Positions 45,376 through 56,003 of a DNA stretch of 64,000 nt are shown piece after piece (the first letter of the stretch is position 1; each line of letters starts with the position of its first letter). A model generated the notes under the pieces. The model saw only the letters and a program-made list of their open reading frames with translations. It ran no database searches and was not told the DNA's origin. Source of the stretch: Pascua guehoae (Eukaryota; Basidiomycota; Tremellomycetes; Trichosporonales; Trichosporonaceae); contig BCJX01000012.1 of the NCBI GenBank assembly GCA_001600415.1, positions 901,401 to 965,400 on the forward strand, given 5' to 3'. Position numbers and translations under genes: made by a program.

Positions 45376-47711
45376 ATGAGCCGCCGCGCCTCTGTCGACG
45401 ACGACGCGCCCCCGACGGACCCGGACGTGCTGAACGAGGTGAGAGGGCTGGAGTGGAATGTCGAGGGAGGCGGGGTTCTGGGACTGCTTGACAACAACGT
45501 ATCCGTCCCTCTCTGTGCTCATACAGCGAGCCTGCGTCCTGCGTCCTACATCTTACATCTTACGTCCCGCGTCCTGCGTCCCACGTCCAAGTCGTACGTC
45601 GTCGCTGACAACAGTACATTACAACCCTCACGGCCTCGGACCCCCTCTCGGCGATCGGCTACGAGCTCGAGGCCCTCGTCAGCATCTACCCCGACAGCCT
45701 GCGCCTCTTACCCTCGTCGCAGCCGTCGTCGCGCGTGTCGTCGCCCGCACCGCCCCGGCCGCCATCGCCCACCGAGCGGATCCGGTACGAGCTCGCCCTG
45801 CCGGCGTGGGAGGACGAGGAGGCGCCGCGGATCCGCGTGGCGGTCAGCTTGCCGCCGGGGTATCCGGGGGTGCCGCCGCAGTTGACGTTGTTGGGGCGCT
45901 ATGTGGGGGCGTTCCCGATTGATGCGGGGTTGTGTGAGTGTTGACGGGATGGGGGNNNNNNNNNNNNNNNNNNNNNNNNNNNNNNNNNNNNNNNNNNNNN
46001 NAGGGGGAGGCGGACGGAAGGGAAGGAGGCGAAGGGTAGGGGAGCAGGGGAGAATGGGAGAGGGGTGCAGGGGTGCAGGGGTGCAGGGGAGAAGGATACT
46101 GTGTAGGAGAGGAGGACGGAAGGAGGGGGGGACGAGTGTGGCAGTGGACGAGAGCAGGGATAGGGTCAGGTGTGGCATGAACGGACTGAAGTCGCGAGTC
46201 GGAGGCAACGACTCAGTCGACTTGCCTCGCAAACCCACACCGAGTCTGCGATTCTCATCTCGTGCCATGGCTCACTCTCACCTACCCCCTCTCTCTCGTC
46301 CCCCTCCCTCTCTTCCCCCTCTCTTCCCCCTCCCCTCCACCATCTCCCACTCACCATACTACCCCTCCCCCTCATCTCCCACCTTGCAGCTATCCACTCG
46401 CTCCCTCGCTCACGCTCAGTCGGCGAAATCACCCGGACATACATCACCTCGTCGGGCGTCGCGCACACGCCCGGCGAAGTGTGCGTCTTCGACGGCCTCG
46501 TGCATGTCCAGGAACTCGTGGCGGCATGGCACGCCGCGCGCGTCGCAGAGGGCGCAGAGGGCGAAGCGCGGCGGCATGCCGACGGCGCCGGCGCCGGCTC
46601 TGCCTCTGGCTCAGCCTCTGGATCTACCTCGAAGGGACAGGCAGAAGATGCACTATCCCGGCTCTCGCTAAACCCCACCCCCACCAACCCCACCAACTCC
46701 AAGCCCACGTCCACAGGCTCGACTCCCTCGACCCCCCGCCCACTACCCCGCATCTACACGTCGGCGGCGATCACGGACCGCAAGTCGGCATTCGTCGGCC
46801 ACGCGGCGCGCATCACGCACGAGGCGGATGTGGCTGCTGTCGTCGCGCACCTGCTGGAAGACAAGCGCGTGGCGCGCGCGGCGCACCCGACCATCCTGGC
46901 GTATCGCGTCGTAAGGGAGGTGGGCGGCGCGGCGGGGCGGGTTGTGGAGAGTGGTGAGTGGGAACGGTGGGCGGCTGGGGTGGCGGGGTGGGGGGCGCGA
47001 GTGGTCCCGGGGAGGCCATGAGCGGTGGGTGGGAGGGTCGCGCATTGGTTGGGCCCGAGGGGAAGGGAGACTGGGCGAGGGGCTCGGCGCCGGGCCTTCG
47101 GCGCCGGGCTTTCGAGGCCGGGCTTTCCAGGACAAGCTTTCGAGGCGGACTGGCGGAAGGGGGTGCGGAAGGGTGCGGGGAGGGGGCCGAGTCAAACTCG
47201 ACGGTGCGGGAGACAAGTGCACAGGCGAGTCGGATGGTGCGAGGCCAGAGACGCCGAGAGGGCACGTTTCGAGTCCCATCGTGCCCAACATCGTGATGCG
47301 TCACGCCGCTCGTATCGCTCGTCTTTCTTAATGACCAATCCCATCCCCTGTCCCGTCCCCTTATCCTGCCACTACTCCATCCCCCTGCTACACCCCCCTA
47401 CCCCATCCCAACCATTGCATCACCTCCTTGCACACTTGCTCCCAATTCCCCATTGTACCCATCCACTTCTTTTATTCCCCGCTAACAGTGCAGACTACGA
47501 CGACGACGGCGAAACCCAAGCGGGCGCACGCCTCAAGCACCTGGTCGAGATTCTCGAGCTGGAAAACGTGCTCGTGGTCGTGACGCGGTGGTTTGGGGGC
47601 ATCCACCTGGGTCCCGATCGGTTCAAGCACATCAACCAGGCGGCACGGGATGCGCTCGAGTTGGCGGGCCTGTTGGAGGAGCCAAAGGAGGGGAAGAAGC
47701 GGCGCAAGTAG
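45376..47711 (+). CDS. YIH1: IMPACT/Yih1-type Gcn2 regulator
   Basis: Binds Gcn1 and so restrains the Gcn2 kinase, which phosphorylates eIF2-alpha during starvation. Four exons, 45376-45438, 45615-45933, 46390-46953 and 47494-47711, give 387 aa, longer than animal IMPACT (about 320). N-terminal RWD domain (about aa 22-128): YELEALVSIYPDSLRLL, IRVAVSLPPGYPGVPPQLTLLG. C-terminal UPF0029/IMPACT domain (about aa 245-385): SAAITDRKSAFVGHAARI, HPTILAYRVV, then DYDDDGETQAGARLKHLVEI, VLVVVTRWFGGIHLGPDRFK and a lysine-rich end. The central linker carries a low-complexity SGSASGSTSKG/TPTNPTNS stretch. Intron 2 contains the 46-base assembly gap, so its length is unknown, but exon phases across it agree (T|CT). 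Introns 1 and 3 contain different minisatellites. Confidence 0.93.
45534..45589 (+). repeat. Heptanucleotide array in IMPACT intron 1
   Basis: Eight consecutive 7-bp units with consensus RYRTCYY: GCGTCCT twice, ACATCTT twice, ACGTCCC, GCGTCCT, GCGTCCC, ACGTCCA. It ends about 25 bp before the intron acceptor at 45614. Confidence 0.85.
45956..46001. other. Assembly gap (46 N)
   Basis: Run of N in IMPACT intron 2. The flanks are G-rich and purine-rich (GGGTGCAGGGGTGCAGG repeats at 46063-46085), which probably stalled sequencing or assembly. The true gap size is unknown. Confidence 0.99.
47085..47140 (+). repeat. 14-bp minisatellite in IMPACT intron 3
   Basis: Four adjacent 14-bp units (47085, 47099, 47113, 47127), each ending GGGC(C/T)TT or AGCTTT and starting CGGCGCC or a variant, followed by a partial fifth. 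They lie inside the 540-nt intron 46954-47493. Confidence 0.82.
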
Positions 47712-48245
47712 GCTGGCGGGGAGCGCGGGGGGATGAGTTGAGTGTGGACGAGTTGTGTGTGGAGATTGGTGGACCGGTGCAGCGTGCGGAGAATGGAGTC
47801 ATCATGTGAGGCAGGCGAGGTGAACGAGGACCGCACGGCGGGTAATTTTGTTGTAGTGGGCATCGAGGGGCTGGGCAAATCTCGCACATCGCACAGGACG
47901 GAACACAGCATGCACGGCATAGCCACATACAGGATACATGCATACTATGACGATGGACATGGATGCTATGACAAGACACGACGCCACACGGTTTCGAATA
48001 GGTTGGTCTACTGGTTTACTTTCGCTCTGGAGCTTGTACTTCTTCTGCGCCTCTTACATGCGCTCTTCTGGCTCTCTCGTTATTCATAACTCGCACGGAC
48101 GACGGCCGACGACGACGACGCCTCGTGGTCACCGCTGTCGACGGCCAACGACCGACAACGCCATGCCCGCTGGGCAACCCCCACTCTCCACCCCCACTCT
48201 CCATCCCCACTCTCCCCTCCCTCTTCGTCCTCCCACAGCTCCAGC
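47712..48245. other. Convergent intergenic region
   Basis: 534 bp. It holds short CACTCTCCA repeats (48181-48220) and GACGACG triplets near 48108-48120. No gene is seen. Confidence 0.55.
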
Positions 48246-49994
48246 CTACTTCCTCTTCCTCCCCCGCGTCGCCCCCTTGCGGCCGCGGAACGGTTTGCCC
48301 CTGCCACGGAAGGCAGGCCCGCGGCTGTTGCCAAACGACTTGCGCGGCGGGGCACGCGTAATGCCCGCGGCGTTATCCTCGTCTTCCGACGACAGGTCGG
48401 CGCCGTGCCGCCAGTGGTTGCGGTAAAACGCCTGGAGATTCTCGTCGGGTAGGTAGTGAATGAGGTGGAGGCCAAACATGCGGCTTGGATCCTTTTCGCC
48501 GTCGCCCGTATGGCCATTCACGCCCGAGGGTCCACCCTGGTGTCCATTCTCCACCGACACAACGCTTTCCGTGTCAACGGCCGCAACTTCGTCGTCGGCG
48601 CCCGCGTAGTCGTCCTCGCCGTCGAGCGGTGTGCGGAAGCGCGGCATCTGGCTCATAAATTCTGGAAAGTCGGCAATCTCAAGCCCGACTTCGGAGAATG
48701 GGAGTGCGTCATAGTCGATGCCCGCGTCCATCTCGTCAAACATGTCCTCGTCGGCGACTGGACGCTTGCGTAGACGTTTTCGAAGCGGCACATCATCGTC
48801 CGATGAGTCGGAACAGAGCTCGTCCTCGGCAAAGTGCGTTGGCAGCTCTTTGCCCTTGCCCTTGTCGCGGGCGGTCGGCGTGCGAGAGCCGTCCGTATCG
48901 ACCTCCATGTCATCCTCCACTGGCGGTGTCTTGGATCTACTCTTGGCTTTTGAGGCCGATGACACCGACTTGCGCACCGATCGGCGCAGCGGCTCGTCGT
49001 CGCTGCTCACGGCGCCCTCCATTGCTTTCTTGAAGCTGGCGGCGTCCTTGTCGTAGTAACCGTTGAATACTGCGCGTCCCGAACGAGGGGGGCGAGCATT
49101 CGACCGTGGCGTCTCCATTTCTTGTGGTGGCACATTGGCGTCACCCTCATCGTCTCCGTCGTCGTCGCTGTTGCTTGTCGCCGGATGCGATTTCTTCGTT
49201 GGTGACATGAGGGGCTTGACAGGAGATGACGCCCTCTTGACTGGAGATGAGGACCGCGTGACCGGCGGTGAGGGTTCCTTAGCTGGCGACGACGCCCTCT
49301 TAAGTGGCGACGAGGTGCGCCTCTTCCTAGGGGGTGACCATTCTGCCTCGCTGTCACTCTCGATGATCCGGCGGCGAGATTTACGCGGCGTTCTCTTTCG
49401 GGAATTGGGTGAAGCGAGATGTTCAGACGATCTTTCAGTGGGGGAGCTGGTGGACAGGTCGATGGGTTGCGCGTCGCTCCCGGGGGCCGCAGAACTTGAG
49501 GGCGCGCGGCCAACGGAGCTTGAGGGCGCAGTGCTGGAACCGTCTGGCGTGTCAGCATGAGGCGCAGATTCCACGCTACACCAGACAGCAGACTCACTCA
49601 GTCGCCGTCTGCGTTTCCTAGTCGAGACCGGGAGCTGGGTAAATTCCGAGTCTGAAAGCTCCTCGATACCCTCAAACTCGTTCGTCGAGGAAGGGATGGC
49701 AGACGACGGCCCCGCGGCGGAGGGGGTGAGGCCACAAGCGTCTGAGGCCGGGGGTTCTGGCGCTGTTGGGCCGGAGGAGGGTATTTGCGGGGTGGAGGGC
49801 TTGGTTGTTGCTGCACTGGGTGTTCTCGCAGAGCTGGCGGCGGCCGTGGCAGTGGAAGATGACGACGGTGAGGTTCCAGTGGCAGTGCCGATCGACCTCT
49901 CACGCTGTCGCTTTGGCTTTGTGTTCTGGTTGTAGAAGGAGGGAACGAGTGGTCTGTGAGCGGGAGGAGCACCGGGCGAGGGAGTAGATGTCAT
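48246..49994 (-). CDS. Disordered basic/acidic nuclear-type protein, unknown function
   Basis: I do not recognise this gene. Exons 49994-49598 and 49543-48246 would give 564 aa; if the 54-nt candidate intron is retained, frame stays open and the protein is 582 aa. The sequence is largely disordered. It has a Ser/Pro/Thr-rich N-terminus, a run of SP.K motifs (KRASSPAKEPSPPVTRSS, PVKRASSPVKP), acidic clusters (NSDDDGDDEGD, SDSSDDDVPL) and several basic nuclear-localisation-like patches (RKRTPRKSRRR, RKRLRKRP). A short possibly folded segment lies near the end (MFGLHLIHYLPDENLQAFYRNHW), and it finishes with an RGG-like tail (AFRGRGKPFRGRKG). Composition suggests a nuclear, CDK-phosphorylated, nucleic-acid-binding protein; that is inference. 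ATG 49994 has the better context (CTACAATG); an in-frame ATG at 50162 is the alternative start. Confidence 0.7.
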   Translation of the reverse strand: MTSTPSPGAPPAHRPLVPSFYNQNTKPKRQRERSIGTATGTSPSSSSTATAAASSARTPSAATTKPSTPQIPSSGPTAPEPPASDACGLTPSAAGPSSAIPSSTNEFEGIEELSDSEFTQLPVSTRKRRRRLSESAVWCSVESAPHADTPDGSSTAPSSSVGRAPSSSAAPGSDAQPIDLSTSSPTERSSEHLASPNSRKRTPRKSRRRIIESDSEAEWSPPRKRRTSSPLKRASSPAKEPSPPVTRSSSPVKRASSPVKPLMSPTKKSHPATSNSDDDGDDEGDANVPPQEMETPRSNARPPRSGRAVFNGYYDKDAASFKKAMEGAVSSDDEPLRRSVRKSVSSASKAKSRSKTPPVEDDMEVDTDGSRTPTARDKGKGKELPTHFAEDELCSDSSDDDVPLRKRLRKRPVADEDMFDEMDAGIDYDALPFSEVGLEIADFPEFMSQMPRFRTPLDGEDDYAGADDEVAAVDTESVVSVENGHQGGPSGVNGHTGDGEKDPSRMFGLHLIHYLPDENLQAFYRNHWRHGADLSSEDEDNAAGITRAPPRKSFGNSRGPAFRGRGKPFRGRKGATRGRKRK

Positions 49995-50570
49995 TGTAGA
50001 GTCGTTCTTGCCCTCTGTGGGCAATGGTGTTGAGCAGTCGGGAGGCGAGCTACTGCTAACTGGGAGAAAGGACTCGCGCCGCGGCGCCGGTGCCAAGCTC
50101 GCTTCGCGGGGCACGAGAGCGCGCACACTTTGTGAGAGGCAGAGCGTCTCATTAAGTGGCATGAGGTTTCGGCTGACCGCGTTGGAGAGGTCGCTCGAGT
50201 GGAGCAACGTCGGGCGGTGATGGTGAGAAAGTGAAAGGTGTGACAAATGGAGGATGGTGGAGATTGACTTTTGACGCTGTTGTTGCCACCACCACTCGAT
50301 TGACCGTGCGACGCGTCGTGCCTGGCCAAACCGCAATCAACCACAACGGAATCAAAAAAGCCACGCGACGCGACGTGTGGCAGGGGTGCCGCCCCGCGCC
50401 GTTTGGCCCGCCGCCCGCCGCCCGCCGCCCGCCGACCGCGTCTTCCCCCCCTCCTCCCACCCCCCTTTTCAGGGACTGGTTTCCGAGTGGCACTCGCCGC
50501 CGCTTTGAATTCAAAACGATGTGGAATTCCACCCACCCACCCACCACCGAGGGTATCGACCAACCCATTC
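49995..50570. promoter_or_regulatory. Divergent promoter, disordered protein / DUF218 gene
   Basis: 576 bp between divergent starts. It contains C-rich runs with GCCCGCCG repeats (50405-50435). In-frame codons continue upstream of the leftward gene to 50162 and beyond, so part may be coding if that earlier ATG is used. Confidence 0.5.
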
Positions 50571-52768
50571 ATGGCGACGGTCTCTACTCATAATTCCACC
50601 TCATCGACGAGCAAAGACACAGCGACAACCGACAGTGCGCCCACGATGCTCCCCTTGCCAAACGCGTCGCGCAAACGCTTCACAAACGGCGCGTACGCCT
50701 ACTCGCCGACACCAATGCCGCTCGCCCAACACGCGATGAGCGTGTTGCGCACGCGGACACGGCTGACCAACCTCGCCGTGGGCCTGCTGTGTTCCGTGTT
50801 GGGCCTGTCGCTGCTCATCAACCTCCGGCTAGCGTTTGCGCCCGCCGTGCACATTGCGCCGTGGCAAGAAGCGGCGGCGAAGGGGTGGGACGAGCTCGTG
50901 AATGCCGGCACACTCGATAGTGGACGACCACCGAGCGTCGAGTCGACGATCAACCGCGATCCGCGCATGGCGGACGTAGACCACCTCGTCATGGTCCCCG
51001 GACACGCGGTGTGGACGGGAATCAACCCCGCCGAGGCCGAGCATGACGACCAATGGGTCCTCCAGCCCATGCAGCGTGGGGGCAGCGTGAGGACGTTTAT
51101 CAAGCACGTAGAGCGCGGGGCCGCTATCGCGAAGCAAGATCCGCATGCTCTGCTCGTGTTTTCTGGGTGAGTGGTAGCGAGGGGACCGTGGTGGGAGAGA
51201 TAAGGTCGAACGATGCGTCGAATGTGGTGCTGGGGCTTCGAGCAGCGGGCATTGTCGCGCTGCTTGCCGCCGGACACCGTTGTTCGACGCGGCAATGGTA
51301 ACACGATGTCATACTCGACACCACGCTCCTACGCTAGAACCATCTCTCCCTACCAACGCTGCGCCGCCACCCGATCTAACCCACAGCGGCGCAACACGCC
51401 CACACCTCACAACACCACTCTCAGAAGCTGCATCGTACCACCGTCTCGCCGCGGCGCGCAACCTGCTCCCAGACGGAAACGCAGCAGACCGGGAAACACT
51501 GGCCGTTGCAAAGCGCGCGACCATTGAAGAGTTTGCACTCGATAGCTACGAGAACCTCTTGTTCTCCGTCGCGCGGTTTCGCGAGGTCACGGGCAGGTGG
51601 CCGTCGCGCATCACGGTGGTCGGGTACGAGATGAAGCGAAGGCGGTGAGTACTTGTTGTGGCGGGGTCGGGCAGAGTTTGGGGGTCGGGGGTGGTAGCGG
51701 AGGAAGCGCCAAGAAAGGGGATTGTTGTTCAGAGTTGGGAAAAGGGGGTGGATATCGAGGGAGGATGTGGAGGGAGGGCCAAGGAGGATATCGGGGGACA
51801 TGTGGGCGGTAGGGCATCGAGGCGCGTGGGGAGGATATCAACAGATATGTGGCGGGAGGACAACGAAGATGTTCTCGACGGAGACGATTGCTAGGACGGC
51901 TTTGTCCGTGTCCCCTTCCAAACAGCCGCTACAACGGTCCGGTGACGTTTGGTTCCTGTCTCCACCGCGGGGCTATCGAGTGGTGACAACCCAGATGTTG
52001 TACCATCGATCCACATTGTTCCGCAGCAGTTCCTGGTTTCGGTTTGGCTGACATCAGCTTTGAACAATTGCACCGCGGCGCGATCCGCTTCCCTGCCGAG
52101 AGGTTTGAGTACATTGGCATTGACGACGAGGGCGACACGAGCGAGCACTACTTGGGCGAGGTGAGTTCAGATTGTGTGGAGGTGGAGATTGCAGAATTGT
52201 CACTTCTATTGGCTCTCCATTGAGTCTCGCTTCGCTCTCTGTTCTCTCGACACCACTTCCTCTGCCATCCTCTCTCCTTTGGCCAATCCCTTCGCCCCCA
52301 TGGTCCCCAGGCTCTTCATCGCCCTCACTTTTATTATCCCTTGCGCTTCCTCGCACCCCTGCTTTCCCACCCTCTCTCCTTGGCCTTGGCAGTCTTTCAC
52401 TCCCCCTCACCGCGAACCTCCTCTCGCCGCCACCCCTGCTCCCACCTGCTGTCCCTTGCCTTGGCTAACCGCAGCTCAAACACGGCTACGTCCCCTTCCT
52501 CTTCGCCCCCTCTGGCTGCCGGGACACGCTGGCCGACAAGCGCGCCTCGCGCAACCCCTTTGCGCGCTACCCGCCCTACCACGTCTCGACGCCCGAGCTC
52601 GCAGGTCTGCTCGAGTGGTGCCCGCCCCCCCGGGCCGTCGGCGACGTCGCCGTCCCCACGTCCCTGCGCGAGATGGACGGCGGGTCCACCCCGCCCCCCG
52701 GCTTTGTCGTGTACGAGGCGCCGTTGCCGTGGGACGCCCTCGGGCGGTATGGCCGGGAGCGCGATTAG
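50571..52768 (+). CDS. DUF218-domain membrane protein
   Basis: Four exons, 50571-51166, 51387-51644, 52058-52160 and 52475-52768, give 416 aa. A Ser/Thr-rich cytoplasmic tail is followed by one membrane helix (aa 66-86, TNLAVGLLCSVLGLSLLINL), giving a type II layout. The DUF218 (YdcF-like) fold follows: [82 protein letters not shown], then LHRGAIRFP and YIGIDDEG. These are the conserved strand and nucleotide-like-binding loops of the family (GxxxWxG, FSGGxT, E.A.DS.EN, V.G...K). Biochemical activity of fungal members is not established. The CG|C junction restores RRRFEQLHR exactly. Introns of 220, 413 and 314 nt are long compared with most here. Confidence 0.8.
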
Positions 52769-54710
52769 CGACTGGGCGCGTCGTGTCGCACAGCAGAGCA
52801 GTAGTCGTCATCGAGGAGGCGGGTGGGTGCTTCAGAGAGACCGAGGGGGCAGGGGTTACAGCTGCCATTAATGGAGCGACCAGGACGCCCACGGCAGCGC
52901 AGACGCACCGCAGGCAAGGCGCATATGGCGATCTTGAAGGTTCCTTACATTTCCAGGGGACCAGGGCCGATGCCGCTCATCTCGGGCACGGTCTGCCACA
53001 TTGCCAAGTTGCCAGGTTAGGCATGGCCGCGGCAGCATACACAAGTAATTCGTAGATCATCATCGTAGCATAGCATGGCATGGTATAGAGTGCGCCGAGC
53101 GGTACATGTGGTGGTGCCGGGGCGTGTGGGTGGTGGGCACGAAGACAGGGAGTTGTAGTGGTGACAGCGGCTCGTAGTGGCAGCCATCGTTGTAGTGACA
53201 CAACGGGACAAGTACAGCTGCAGCCGCCCAGGAGCGGCGAACCCCATACACGCCAGCAATGGCCAAGCCAAGGCCATGCCAGACCATACCCGGCACATCT
53301 CGGAGCCAGATCCCGAGTGGCCGGGGATTGTACATGCCCTCCATCGCGCCCAGTGACCCAGCACGCTTGGCACAGCGGAGCACGGCATGCAACAGGGCTC
53401 GGAGCCAAGCAGGCGAGTCGAGCAGCCCCATACCAGCTGGGCCCACGCTACAATCAGCGCCCATCTCCGAACGGTGTACGTGAGCGGCGGCCCATGTCCG
53501 AGCGTGTACCGCACACCTCGCCACGACGTCAGCTGCGTCTGCGGCGCGGTAGTGCACTGTACCGTGCGTAGCAGTGCGTGGGCGCCTTGTGCCTCGCGCG
53601 CGTACTCCACGCCGTGCAGTATAGCAACAGCGGGGCTAGCGGGGCGTGGGAGCAAGACGCTTGCTGTGCCCGGCATCGGCGACAGCCCGCCGACCGGACG
53701 CACCTGAGCTTGTTGACTCTGTCGGTAACCGAAGACTATTCATACGCGTCAGTCAGGTGGAGCTGTTGTATGGTACGGAATGCCTTCTGGCGACGCCGTA
53801 AGCGCGGGCAAATTAGTCTCTTGGCATTCATCACCCTGGGACGCCGTCGGTCGGCGCCCGGTCGCGCCGGAGCGGCGTTGCGGGGCCGTCTTGGCGCGCT
53901 CGTCGTGGCTCGGCGGCGGCTTGGCGGTCCATGACACTGACGTAGCGCGTCGCGTCTACGCGACGGACCAGTCGCCACTGAGCACTCTGTTGTTGAAATC
54001 GCCAACGCGTGCGCTGTTGCACTCGGCACAACGCAGCCTGCGCTCGCCATAGCACACACCCTCGAGCTTGTCCGTTCTTTCGAATGCATCACTGCCGTTG
54101 GATTTTCATGGGGTTTTCATTGGATTTACTATCGTACACGATCATTCTTGTTCGCAAGGCTACAGTACTATCTACTGTCACAGCTGCCGGACGGCGCAGG
54201 AACCTATCACTAGGGTCGCCGCAAGCACGGCTTGCGGGTCACGGGATGGTTGAGGCGGTGCGGCAAACTGCCATCGAGGTGGGGTGGTAGATGGGCGCAG
54301 GGGGAAGAGGGTATAATAGCGCTAACGGCGGGACGGAAAGGGGGGATAAGTGAGAGTGGGAATGAGGGTGGAGTTGTTGTAATGGTTTTTGAGGAAGGAC
54401 GTGTTGTGCTTGTTTTTGATGGGTTTGAGTCTAGCTATCGAAACCGGCATACCCTTTGTCCATGCTTGCGCGGAGCGCAAGTCCTCGTCTCTGCCGCGAC
54501 GCGGCGGCGCTGCGTTTTGGACAGCGGCGGAGAGGAGGGGGACGTGGTATGACTCGAGGAGGTGAGCCAGAAGAGGAGAGAGGGTGGCAGCGAGAAGCAT
54601 GCCAAATTGAAACGGGGGGTGCGGTGTGGGCGGCGTCATATGTGTGTCGTGGATCGAGTCGACGACGACAACGGCAATGATGACGATGACCACACCGGGC
54701 GGCGAGACGT
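52769..54710. other. 1.9-kb convergent intergenic region
   Basis: Downstream of both the DUF218 gene and the CRZ1-like gene. No gene can be called firmly. On the minus strand two overlapping open frames (53703-53017 and 53557-53060) contain membrane-helix-like and Trp-rich stretches, but I could not find a splice chain joining them to a start. See findings. Confidence 0.4.
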
Positions 54711-55425
54711 TTAAATCAGGCCGCCCGACTCGGCGCGGCGCTGGAGGCGGCTCTGCGCGCGAACGACGCTGGGGCTGACGCCCTGGCGCTTGGCGTCGAC
54801 CAGAGGGCCATCCGAGTGGATACCCTGGCGGTGACGCTCGAGGTCGTGCAGGCGCGAAAACGAGCGCTTGCAGAGGGGGTGCGGGCACTGGTGCGGCTTG
54901 GGGCGGAGCGGGTCGTGGGTCTGGATGTGCGACTTGAGGTTGAATGCACGAGCAAACCCGCGGCCGCAAACGGTACACTTGTGGCGCTTCTTGGGGTCGT
55001 CGGGCGTCTTGCCCGGAATGTAGCCGCGGCCGCCGCCGTGGACGTTGACGGCGCCCGACGAGGCGCTCGAGGCCCGGTCGGAGACATTGTCGAGCTCGTC
55101 GTGCTCGTCAATGTCCTTGTTCTTGGACGGAGCGGGAATCGAGCTAAACGACGACGCGCCCTGCGTGTCCGTGGTCGAGCCGTACGTCGGCGTCGACGGG
55201 AACGGAGGCGAAGCAGCCGAGACGGATGTGTTGCTACCCGACTGGCGCGACCAGAGGGGCGGAGCCTGGGTACCGTCAAACGTCGTGCCCGGCGCAGAGG
55301 GCGGCATGTAGTAGTTGGACATGGACATGCGCTGGGCGGCGACGGCCTGCTGGGCAACCTCGTGGGCCTGGAGGTGGGCCTGGGCCTGAGCCTGGGCGGC
55401 CTGGGCCTGCAGAGCCTGAGCCTGC

Positions 55426-55463
<38 letters not shown>

Positions 55464-56003
55464 ATATGTGAACGTGTTGTTCCACAGGTTCTGGGTGGAG
55501 GCCGGAGCGGGTGGGTGGAAGAAGGGCTGCGCAGGTTGCGAAAGGGCAAGCATCGCGGCGGCAGGGTTCGCGGGGGCTGTGCGGTCCTTGAAAAGCGAGT
55601 TGTCGTCGCCCATGAGGCGACCGTTTAAGAGCGAAATGGAAAGCTCTGTCTGTGCTTGGGACGCGAGTGCCTTGTAGTGAAAGTAGCGCTCAAGATGATG
55701 CGCGCTGAGTGCCTCGGCGGTGGTGGAAGGGGACCGCGGCGCAAGGTCGGTGGTGTCGATGGAAAAAGTCGCACGAGTGGTAGGCGAGATACCGGGCGAG
55801 GCAGTCTTGGGTGAAACAATCGCCGTAGAGGTCGGGGTACCAGCCAAGTTGACTAGGTCGGGGGCAGAGAGGTCGAGATCAAGGTCAAACTCGCCGTGGA
55901 CAGAGAGCGGCGGAGAAGGAAGACCCGGGGTGGTGGCGACGGGTGCCGGGTGCTTGAGAGTGGAGAGGGGGTGGTGGAGTGGGCTGGCGTCGGGAGATGA
56001 CAT
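54711..56003 (-). CDS. C2H2 zinc-finger transcription factor, possibly Crz1-like
   Basis: Single exon, 430 aa. Two C-terminal C2H2 fingers occupy about aa 339-396: C-x2-C-x12-H-x3-H (CTVCGRGF..LKSHIQTH) and C-x4-C-x12-H-x4-H (CPHPLCKRSF..LERHRQGIH). The linker HDPLRPKPH and the RAFNLKSH / FSRLHDLERH helices resemble basidiomycete Crz1-type calcineurin-response factors; I see no clear PxIxIT calcineurin-docking motif, so the assignment is tentative. The N-terminal half is Ser/Pro/Thr-rich, with a 14-15 residue glutamine run followed by Gln-Ala repeats (about aa 180-220), typical of an activation region. An in-frame ATG at 56264 would extend the protein to 517 aa, with a Ser-rich leader. Ends QRRAESGGLI. 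Confidence 0.72.
55419..55463 (-). repeat. CAG/CAA trinucleotide run (polyglutamine)
   Basis: Mixed CAG and CAA codons encode an uninterrupted glutamine tract in the C2H2 factor, continuing into CAG-GCC (Gln-Ala) repeats towards 55385. Confidence 0.9.
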
